From the NCBI GenBank assembly GCA_008694505.1, contig VZDJ01000301.1, positions 1,403,485 through 1,467,484 of the forward strand: DNA of 64,000 nt, in the 5' to 3' direction. Both the position numbers and the translations under genes were made by a program. Every line of letters starts with the position of its first letter. Within the stretch, counting starts at the first letter, position 1. Source of the stretch: Cyanoderma ruficeps (Eukaryota > Chordata > Aves > Passeriformes > Timaliidae). Below, piece by piece: positions 50,594 through 61,465 of this stretch. The notes below the pieces were generated by a model. It had not been told where the DNA came from, made no database searches, and saw only the letters and a program-made list of their open reading frames with translations.

Positions 50594-53500
50594 TTATTCC
50601 AACCACTTGGCCTGACACAAAGTTTCTTACTGTCCTCACAGGGCTGCACCCATGCCCAGCAATAACTCTCGGGCTGCAGGGACAAACATGCTGAAATCCT
50701 ACAGCCCCTTCCAGAACTAACAGCAAGCCCCCATCTCACAGGAATTTATGCTGCTTTGGGGCTTTTCTTCACGTATATGCCAAGGGTCCCATTGTGTAAA
50801 ACTGACTTGGAAGATTAGCAATTCAGCAACCTGCTGCCGAGCTGAAGAGGCAGGACAATCCCCGACATGTAAGATGGAGAAGATGTGTTATAGAAGGATA
50901 CCTGTCTGGAAATACAAAGCTGGGGACAGGCTTGGAGCACCTGGATGCTTGGAGCATCTCTTCTGCCATGTTCTCATCTCAGGCAAAGCACAAACAGAAC
51001 AGAGCTACAAGTCACAGTAGCCAGTTACTGGTCATGTGCACCTATTCTTATTTTAAACCAATTCTTGGTAGGTGTACCTGTCTGACTCAACACTTCTTCA
51101 CAAATTCCATCTGAAAAATGAGCTCCTTCAAGGAGGAGTGAAAAAGTTCAACCCATTTCTAGCAGATTGAAGGTGAAGGGTCTGATTTGCAACAAGCAGT
51201 CGCAAAATAACACAAGTCCCTTGTGAAAAGGCTTTTATGCAGGAAAGCCCACATCCAGAGCAAATGCCAACATGCAGCCAAGGACCCTAATTCAATACAT
51301 TCTGCTTTCTTTCTGCTTTCAAAACAGCCCTGTCCCATTTGTACCCAGGCTGGCAGGGACTCTCACTTGGAAGGGAAGAGATATGAATTTTCACCACCAC
51401 CACCACCCACCTCAAAAAGTAAAACCGAGAACTCAGCACCACAGCAGAGCATGTGACCTTGAAGTCACTGTTTAAGGGGACTACTGCAATCCCTGCTAGA
51501 ATAAGCATTTTTAGAGGACTCATTCACATGCTTTGTTTTTGCAAAATCAACCTAGTCCAAAACCTCTGGGAAGGACCTTTGTACTGTACAGCCCAACCCA
51601 ACAGCGGGACCTCTCAACAGGACACAAAGTCAGGTAAAGGCTAGGAAACATCCTCCTCGATGTTTTCACTGCTTTGAGAATTAGGAAGCTCCACTAGGAA
51701 TGGGAAATTTAAGAAAACCAGCTGAGGATCCCGGCCTTGGACAAAGTAGGTGCCAAGGGCTAGCCTCACTGAGCCAGGCCACCACCAGGGCATGCACACA
51801 AACCAAAGTTCTTGAGTCAAATGAAACATTACACAGAAAGTCTTTTCTCAACAGGAGTTATTTTTCTTCTGTTCTTCCATGTCTTACTTATCTGCAAATC
51901 CCCTGGACAGGACGGAGCCTCTTTGCGTACGTGCAACTACTGAGTTCAGTGCAGAAGAGCTCATTCAGAGCTTGACGATGTCAATAGTAAAAATATTAAA
52001 GAATTACCTAACAGCTCATCTAATTTCAATGGTTAAAGCTGTTCAGACCAGAGCAGCACCTTCCCACAGACAATCCAGCTCTGTTTGCCTTCACTCTCAC
52101 CAAGTTACTTCAATTTTCCATGCCAAAATTTTGTCTTTACCTTTCGCCCACTGGCTGCTCCAGATAGTTTTTATTTAAATTTCATTTTAGGAGCAGTCAA
52201 TCATTACCTGTTGTAAAGAACTCCCCAGTCATCAATCTGCCACATAAATGGCAAGTTGGTCAAAGAGAAACAGGCTATGCAAAGCAGGCAGTCTCTGATC
52301 TGCCAAACTTATACGTGCTGAGGCATCCATTAGTTCCTAATGATTATTAAATCTTATTGAATTACAATATATTTGGCTTGACTAACAAGAAAATGGAAGT
52401 TCCACTGAGGTTCATGCAAGAACACACCATTTAAAAGGCTGAGAATCGAGTTAGAAAATACTTACAAACTCAACTCTTCTTGCCTATTTTTATTATAGAG
52501 CCAAAGTCTTTCCATCCAAACTATTGTTCAAAAAAAGATACATTTTTCACAGGAATTAGCCCAGACCACTAGTCCTGGCTAACTGCAGGCACCTGTTTTA
52601 TTAAATCTGCAAAAGTACAACTTCCATTTCATGGCTCTTGTTTGGTTTTTCCTCATCTTCCAGTTGTTGGCCTGCCACAGGCTTCTCAGACAGAAAATCT
52701 GTGATTGCTCCACTCCAGAGAATTTTGAAGCTAAGCAGCCAAAAGTCAGCCTGGAAAGGAGAGGGGAGAGGCAAAGGGTATTCAAGGCCCCAACATGTGA
52801 GGTGACAAATCAAGCCAATAGCAGACCCAGGAATAACACTGGAGTCCACACAGGACCTGCTTGGTACCCTGACCCTGGAGAGAAGGGATGGCGGCAGATG
52901 AGAAGATCAGCCAATTTCATTTCTGCTTCTTAGCATTTCTGGGCCATATTATTCCCAGGTTCTCATGCCCCAGAACAATTATGCAATAGCTGACTAGCAA
53001 ATGCTGCAGAACAAGTTATAAGGTTGTAAAAGTTAAATGTCCTTAGGAAACCTAGAAAAATAAAATAAAACAGCATAGAAGCACCTCTATTGATTCTGGG
53101 CTCTGATTTATTTATTCAATTAAAACATAATCAACATAGATTAAAAGCCCAACTCTACAAATGCAGGAACATAATGCAGTGCAACAGTGCCAATGAATGA
53201 CACTACCGATGTGTGCCAGGGCCTACTGGGGCAGAAATGGATTTTAAAGACATTTAAGAAATGGTAATCCTCACAAAGACAGGTTTCTGGTTGCTTTTTC
53301 TTCCCCATCCCCACAAATCTCAAATTTTCTCTCTCCCCAGTGTTCTGTATTCAACTGAAGGATTTGCTGTGCGGGCAAACCGGAGCATTTGCAACACCAA
53401 CTTCAGCAAGAGAGGGTTAAGTTATTCCTCTTCCCATGCTTTTTGTCATGACGTTGCTATAAAAGTTTTATGACACTGTTCTGGAACAAAACCCGAGCGC

Positions 53501-56500
53501 CAGGTCCCAAGGCACAACAGGTTCGCACAGACACGGCTCTGCTCCGAGGAGCCCGGGCTGGTTCAGCTCAGAGCCCCACAGACACAAACGCCGGAACCAG
53601 AGGGAGCTGCTAATTCTATTTCTGTCTGGATTTATGGCATTGTTGCAGACATGTCGTTTGTGCGCCCCCTCTTCCAGGCAGCAGAATATGGAAAAATGGG
53701 TTTAAAAAGAAAAAGGATGCTATCTTTGGCTCGGCCAACATGAGTTCGACAAAAAGCAAACGTAAGCCAACCCAGTCCAACAAATTACTCATGCCAGAGA
53801 CTATCCACTCACGTGAACTTCTGCAACGCCTACACTCCTATCCCCTGGCTCCGTCTCTGCTCTGAGTCAAAAGAGAGAAAAACAGCAGAGAGCTTCACTG
53901 TTTGGCTTGTTTGTCTGCCCCTGAATTCCTGGTGTGCAGCTCAGAGCAGCTCTGATAGTAATCCATTCGCAAGCCCCATCAACCCACTCTGCTCTGAGGA
54001 AAATTTGCTTTACTTTTGCTAATCCTACAACCCAACAGCAGTCAGTGCCACAGGTCCCCCCACACCACTCCCAGGAACGCTCATTATAGAACATGCAGTG
54101 CAGAGGTCAACGCAGGGTCTCAAATTTTGCCTCACTGTGCGAAAACGGTTGTAAGACTATTCACCGAGATAAAATACATGAAAAGCACAATGATTTCCCT
54201 AGATGTCATCTCTTCCTACAACCCTAGATCACCTACTCTTATCATATTTTGCAGCTTTCAGCAGAGGAACAAGAACGTCTCTTGTTTAACCAAGCCAGCT
54301 CCTTGCAGTGGGCTCAAAGAGAAGAATCTGGCTTCCAGATGTCCTTCCTAGCTCCTGCTGCAAATTCCTTTCCCTACCCAGGCCAGCCATCTCTTTTATT
54401 CTGTTCTCCCCTCTCCATGCCCTGTTTGCTGCCCTGCAGGGCTGTAGCTCAGGCCAGGCATTAGCCCCTGGGATGAGAGATGCAATCTGGGCTGCCAGGT
54501 TGGCCTCTGAGCCAAATGCCGGTGCCAGGTGGTGTTGCTGTGTTGGGGAAACATGGAGAGTTGCTTTGCAGCAGTGACCTGCTGACATGGGTGGCAGGCT
54601 ACAAGTAATTCCAGAACCCCTGTGTATATCTTCTACCAACACAAGGCAATGGCCGAACTCCTGAATACTTTGGGAGCATCAGGACTTGGTTCACCGCAGT
54701 GCAATTTCCCAGCATCAATATCCACCATCTCTCCATCCACCCCAAATGTCTTGTCTAACAGAGGTTGAGCTCAGCCCATTTGATTTTTCCTGAGTGCTGT
54801 GGGCAGCTCATCCTCTGAATTGTGTCCCAGGACCATGAGCGGTCATTCGTGGGAAATGTAGTGCAGGTTTATCTGTGCAGACACGTCCAGGACAGCAGAG
54901 CTGCAGCTAAACACACAATCCTTCTTGTAGCATCAGCTCACTCCACATGCTGGGCTATCACAGGTCACTGATAACCTCCTAATTCACAAGTGAAAGACTG
55001 GAGATGAACACCACGGATATTAGTGAAGGTCACAGCTAATGACTCAAAACAAAGCTGGGGGCCGACAGTGCCTTCTGCTCCCAGTACATTTGTTTTACTG
55101 GGAGCCTGGGGTGTTTAGGAGCTCTCTTTCAGCTGTAACACATCAACACTTTTTGCATTTACACATCCAAGAACAGGGAAAAGCAGAAAATCCTTCTGGG
55201 GCAAAGGAAGGACAACGGTAACAAGAGCAGCAAGCAGAATTTAGGCAAATCAGGAGTTGTGAGCAAGTAGATAACAGATACGGACTTTTGACCTGAAAGA
55301 CTTTACTGTCTTTTCCTCCAGTAAAAGCCAGTGAGCCACAGATGAGGTGGTAGAGCTGATAAATTCAGTGTCCACTGCCTGCTTCTACCAGGCTGCACCC
55401 ATGGCAGCCACCCACCTCACTCTGCAGGCTGTTGTAATCCCAGGATAGGCACTGAGGTGGTGGGAAGAGCAAACAAAACAGGAGTGAGCCCCTCCTTATG
55501 CTCCATGGCCTTGGGCAGTGGGCTGAGACAGAGATGCAGACAGAGCAAGAAGGATGTGGTTCTTATTTCCTATTTTAGCTGGGGACAGGTGAGGGACAGA
55601 AAAGCGTTTGATGTCAATAGTATCAACTGTACTGACAAGAAGAGACTGTGAGAAATGTTAACTAGGAAGAAGAAAGGAAGTGATTCAGTCTTGATATACT
55701 TCAGGCTTGCAGTTGTGTTTAGTTTTCCCCTTTTTTTCTCTTTCTTTGCACTTTCTCTAACAATATCAATGCCAGAGGCAAGGTCCTTTTCAGACACCAC
55801 CCCTGCTACCTCCTCTCTCATTTATTCTTCTTTGCAAGGTCACAAAAGCCATCCAAAGCCCCAAAAGACACTGCAGTGGCAAAAAAGATGCATACTGAAG
55901 GGCATCTATCAGGAATATGAAGCACCCTTAAGAGTTGCTGTGTCTATTCTCCCCTAAGCCTAGAGACAAGTGTAAACATTTTCTTTCAAATTCCCTAATG
56001 TAAATTTAAACAGTCCCAAGAGGCTGCCACCCCACGCACGCACATGGAGACGAGCTGACTGCAGCATTCAGGGCAAGGGGGGTCTGAGATGCTTGATTGA
56101 TGCCTAATCTCTGTTCCAGGCACCACGGAGGGCTGGAAAAAAGTTGTGCCCTTTAAAAACAGAAAGATTGAGTCTTTTGAAACAAATCTGAAATGATGGA
56201 AGATTTCAGCAGATGTGACCGCAGTGATTTCACCAGATGTGATTGTATCAAGGATCTAATAGAAAAGAACTTCCCTGCTGTTCCATCAGGATGAAGCCAG
56301 GCCTGAAATATCCTTTTTAGTCTTTTGATGACATCAAGGATAAAAGCCAAAGGGAAGTTAGGTTTTATTTTTTCCCCTTGCTCTTTCATTTTTTCAGGCA
56401 TAGAATAGTTTTACCTGGTTTGTGTTGCTGGATATTAGCAGGACCAAAGGAAAACACTTCAAAAGTTTAAAGAGGGCTGTTCAAAGGCACCATTTGGTGC

Positions 56501-57654
56501 CTCTCAGGTGCCACTGTCATTTAAGTGAGCAATGTTCCTTTGACTCCAGCCACTTTTGAAGATTTCACTGTAAAGAGGCAGGTCAGGCCTACTTGGAACA
56601 GGGGTGGGGGTGACAATCTACTAAACACCAGCCCATATGGTCCCAAAAAGGGCCAATGAATGTGCCAAATATCTTCCCTTGGCAAAGTTCATAACAGCAG
56701 CCGTGCTACAACAAACTGCAGGAGGCACAGTGGGGTAAAGGGAGCTGCACTCAGCCACACCTACAGCAATTAATGTGGGGTGGCCACAGTCCCACATTCA
56801 ATTTCTCCACTCATGGAAAACCCAAATAGCACTGGGTATCCAGACTGAACTCATTTCTGAAGCAACAAGGTGTGGTAAAGAACTGCACAGGCTTTCAGCT
56901 GGGGCAAACAAACAAGCAGATGAAGGAAAGTTATTTGTTGAGCATTGCTAGGAGACACTTGCAAAACCTTAACAACCGATTTAAAAACTCACAGTGGTGT
57001 AGGAAGCTTATGAAAAGGACAAATAATAAAAACATTTTTAAAAAGAAAAAATAGAGAGAAAGCAGATAACAAGAAAGCATGAAACTAGGAGGTATCAGTC
57101 TCAAAACAAAGGAAAGGGGGTAGGTGTTTTGTCACACAACACACTGCTAAGCTGCAGAGCTATTTCTTGCATAGCAAGACACTATGGTTGCTATGAGTTT
57201 ATATGGATTTCAAAAGCAGCAGGAGAAACACATGGAAGGAAACTTCAAGATACATAATAAATATAAAATGTTCTGAGCTTCCCTTTTACATTTTTCTCTG
57301 GTCACTAGTGATTGATTTGGCTCTAGAGACATTTATATGAAATCTCCACTTGTGTTTTCTCTCCACCTGCTAAGACCTGCCAGGATTCTTATCTACTAGT
57401 GGGTACATTCTGGTCTCTGCAGGTAAATAACTGACCACAGCCCTTGGTGCCAGGGTTTGGCCTAACAGGTGGAAACCTATTTCTTCCTTTCTTTTAGCAG
57501 AGACAACAGAAATTACAGCCACATGCGCTCAGCCTCCTGGGATGCATAGAAAAAAGAAAGCAAAGACTCTGTTGCAGTTATGAATATGCCTGATAATAAA
57601 GATTTACATTTCCCTAGAGATCAGTGTGACAGACACTGCTCACATACACCATGC

Positions 57655-57700
57655 CTCGGAAACATCCTTGTCCCAAAGAGCTTACTGTCAATTGGATAGC
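57655..57700 (+). repeat. L2-like LINE fragment resembling the miR-28 5' arm
   Basis: The plus strand reads ATCCTTGTCCCAAAGAGCTT then ACTGTCAATTGGAT. This follows the L2 3' segment 'ccttgccctcaaggagcttacagtctaattgg', the segment from which miR-28 family precursors are thought to have arisen. It lies on the strand opposite to LPP and no matching 3' arm follows, so it is annotated as a repeat relic rather than a microRNA. Confidence 0.42.
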
Positions 57701-59399
57701 AGCCCTGGGAAGGGAATGCAGGTAGAGGGGTGGGAGTACGGTGATGAAACTAGGAGATACAACCAACTTCCTCCAGGCCACCAGATGAAGACATTAATCC
57801 CCTGGGCCAAGCCAGCTCCTTAAAGGATATTTCATTCTCTGTATTTGTCATCTGAGACCTGACAGAACATGCCAAAACAAACCCCTGTCCAAGCCATCTC
57901 AAGCTCCAGCTGCAATTCTGTGGAGGACACCCCTGATTTAACATGACACGGCTGGGTGTGAGCCACTGCCATGGCTAGCAACCGGATTGTGGGCCAGTGG
58001 GGTCCGTGGTCATCTTCCATCACTGTTTAATAAGGTCTCTGCTTATCCTGAGCAGGGCCCCAGTCCCAACACCAGCACATTGGTGGGGGCAGGATGCCAC
58101 CAGTGTGGATGAGCAGTAGAGCAATACAGGACTACATCCCCTTTCCAGCAGCTCCTGCCCCTAACAGTGGAGGGAAGATTTTGCCACAAACACCTGTAGT
58201 CAGTCCAGAATTCTCAAGGGGATTTGGCCATGGATATTAAATGAATGAGCAGAGATAAAAAAGGATGGAAAGGCATCACAGAAGTTTAGCCAACAGGATC
58301 CAAGACCTTGGGGTACACTTGGCTGAAGCCCTGGATCAAACACCAGCAGTGGATGACTGGTTGATTTGACGGGACATGGACAATAGACTACGAGAAGATG
58401 TGTAACATTCCCTGTCCCTCTGCCACCCCTGAGGAAACAGAAGGCAATTATGAAACAGGAATATAGAAGATGCAGCAAATAGCACTCTACAAATCCTCCT
58501 TGCAGCCCAGCAGTGTGCTTGTAGGTGACTTGAAACTGGAGATACCAACACAGAGGTCCTGTGCTGTCCAGTCCCTCTGCCCCGTCTACTCTGCCTCAGG
58601 ATGGGGCACCCAACTCCCTGCTTATCACAGGCTCACACTCCACCTCAGGCATACAAACCTGAACCCAGCTTTTGTGGGTTTCTCACTGGTTTGTTTTGCT
58701 CATGGAAGGAAGTCCTTGAAATGTTAAGGCTGGCTAAATGGGGCTTTTAAAAGTGCAGTACTTATCTGGGCCTCTACCCCAAAAACCAGCAAAACAACAA
58801 ACGCCTTTCAGCTGACCAGAGGATCCTCATGCTGTGGGCCAGAGAATACGTGGGGAAAGGCACCACAGTCCTCAGCACATGAAAGCAACAGGATGGATTT
58901 GATAAGCAACAGTCAGGGGATGAAGAGAGAGGAGGAGTCCCACGAGCCAACATCTGCCAGAGCAGCAGACCTGACAGTGCTGAGAGTTTACTTAACATGT
59001 CTGATCAAAAGCTTTGGGAATCTTGTCTGTGTTAAGTGCTACCAGATGCAAAATCAGCAGCAAGATGAGAAGTGTATTAATAAACTGAGAAGGCACATAA
59101 AGTTATGTGAAAACTGGGGAAGGTGGGGAGAGAAGGGGAAGAATAAAACCAGTTTATTTTTCCATTAAGGCAATTTAATATTCTCCAGGTGGAGTTACAA
59201 TTACTCGTCCTTGGGAATTAAATTGAATTTGTGAAACATTCCTGTTCATCAGTAGAATATACAATAAGAACTGGGATATATAATTTTTTTTCTTTACAGG
59301 TTGGGCAGGACAGCACTTTTTGTCTGTCCACAGGGCAAGAATAGTTGGCCATAAAGTCTTTTTGACCCAGCATGACTTTCATTGACTTTAACCAACTTT

Positions 59400-59830
59400 A
59401 CAGCAGCAGGGAATATATCCCTTTTCTTTTAATTAATGCAATTGCATTAGGACTCATTATTGATAATTATGGGGACTGTTAAAAGTTTCCCCTTTCTTTG
59501 CCCACTCCCCCACCAACTTAAAATCTGCTCCAATATCGTCACAAATTAATGTTTAATTAGCCATCAAGCAGGGCTGATGTTCCCTACAGAGCATTGCTGC
59601 TTACAGAAAAACTGAGAAATAGGAGAACATAGCGGATATTTCATCATTTGCCTCCAAGGGGAACCATAACCAAAGAGCAGCCAATTACTCCAATACAGCT
59701 GCAAAGTTTAATCAATGTAGAAACCAAACAGCTCATTAAGTGTCCACTGCAATAATGGAAGATCTTCCCACTGACTCATATGACATGAATATTACATTTT
59801 TAAAGATCCATTTGTGATGTGAAAGAGCAG
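59400..59830. promoter_or_regulatory. Candidate intronic regulatory element with 16-bp palindrome
   Basis: The stretch includes the perfect palindrome TAATGCAATTGCATTA (59434-59449), GATAATTATG, TTAATGTTTAATTAGCC and CAATTACTCC. The density of TAAT/ATTA and TGCAAT cores suggests homeodomain or POU/C-EBP-type binding. No repeat family was recognised. Confidence 0.28.
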
Positions 59831-60894
59831 AGACTCCCTTCATCTTCACATCCTGGCCAAGTTGCCATCTTCATTTTTCCTTTTCTGGCATAAGAAAAGA
59901 GGTAAGAGGTGGATTCCTCAGACAGCACGGGATGTGCCTGACAAGCCACGAATTACACACACCTGTGCACAAGGCAATCTGTCACACCCAGCCCCAGCAC
60001 TCTGGATTTACATCCCAGAGGGGAAAACCACACCAAACACCATCTCCTGCCAGGCGCAAGGAAAGAGCAGAGCTGAAGGTGATTTTACTTCTTTCAACAC
60101 TTGTGATGGGTCTGGAACTGCCATATCGTGTCCAGTATGAGAGGCAGCAGTTGCAGAACTTGAGACGCCCCCAAAAAGCAGAAAACAGCTGAAAAGAAGA
60201 CACAGAGAGATTTCATCTGGTTTCACCTATGAAGGAGATTGAGTAGCTCAATAGCAGTATCTGAACAGTTTCACAGAATGAAAATGCCAGATACCACAAG
60301 ACTGTCCGGTCTAGCAAAACAGAAAAACACACAGCAGTCAGGAAGCCAAAGCTAGGGAAATTCCATTTAGAAATAACAGAGATACTAATTTATGTGTAAT
60401 ACTGCAGGCAATTAAATCTTAAAACAAACTTCCAAGATTTCTCCACCTCTTGATGTCTGTGGATCAAGGCTGGATGCCTTTGGTCTCCCTGGGTGACCAG
60501 GCAAAGTTTTATGATCTGCAATAGGCAGAAGGGCACAGCTGACAATTTAATGGCTCTGCCTGGCCCCCACCTCAGCAGAGGTGAGAAAGAAACAGCTCTG
60601 CCAGTCCATAAAGATCTATTGACATCACTTTGTGTTTGCACCACTTTAACTGGAAATTAAATTTACATGAACAAACTCTATCCCACACAAGACTGCATAT
60701 TGTGACAGTTAAATAAAGAGCTTTTTAAAAGGCACACGTCTCAGGCAATTTAAATCAAAAAAGATAGGTTTTGTTAAAGCTACCAATTTCAGAAAATTAA
60801 GGTTGACTAAAACTGTTTTAAAAAACTCCTTTTGGAATTTAATCACATATTGGAAACCCATATGCAGCTGTTTGTGTCACCTGCAAAAAGACTG

Positions 60895-60995
60895 TATAAA
60901 ACATAAGCGTATGCTTAATTTTACACGTGTGCTTAAGTTCTATCAACTTTAATGAAGTTTAAGCACACAGCCAAGCTTCTCTGAATTTGAGAAAG
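60895..60995. repeat. Ancient amniote interspersed repeat relic with inverted arms
   Basis: The text ACACGTGTGCTTAAG ... ATCAACTTTAATGAAG ... TTTAAGCACACAG resembles an old amniote repeat characterised by CATTGACTTCAATGGG and TAAGCACATGCTTAA. Perfect 10-base arms GTGTGCTTAA (60927-60936) and TTAAGCACAC (60959-60968) flank a 22-base spacer. The family is recalled from memory and I cannot name it. Confidence 0.38.
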
Positions 60996-61419
60996 CATTT
61001 CTGAGCATGGGCTGTGAAGCTATTAGGAAATCACCAATGAGGAAAAAAGTAAAATTAAAACTGGCTGGTCAATTTTCACAGCCTGAATAAGCACTAGGTC
61101 CAGAAATTAAACATTTAACATATTTCTGAGTTTGTTTGCTTGTTTTGCTGTAATAGGAAGGAGTGAGTGCCAAAATGCTTGCAAGGATTCCCAGTGAACC
61201 TGGCAAAATGTCAGCAAAATGCATGTATAAAACTACATGAAAGGCAATGGCTTGGGTTTAGCTTCTGAGGAAATGAATCATGTTAAAAATCTACTATATA
61301 TTTCAAAGCTGAGAAGAGGAAAATCTGGACTCGGCCTCAGTCTACACATTTTTGGGGTAGTCAGTGGCTGCAGTTCATGGGGCAGGCAGGCCTCAGCTGG
61401 GCAAACCCCACAGTCTGAT

Positions 61420-61465
61420 TCACTGAAGAAGGTTCTTGCCTTCAAGAAATTTGCAATCTCATTTT
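61420..61465 (+). repeat. Possible L2-like LINE fragment
   Basis: AAGGTTCTTGCCTTCAAGAA then ATTTGCAATCTCATT resembles the same L2 3' segment as the fragment at 57655-57700 ('ttgccctcaaggagcttacaatctag'), in the same orientation. It is short and diverged. Confidence 0.33.

Noticed and set aside
57655..57760. Possible bird orthologue of the LPP-intronic microRNA miR-28.
   Set aside because: The similarity covers only one arm, the strand is opposite to LPP, and no complementary 3' arm is seen downstream. It is better read as an L2-like relic.
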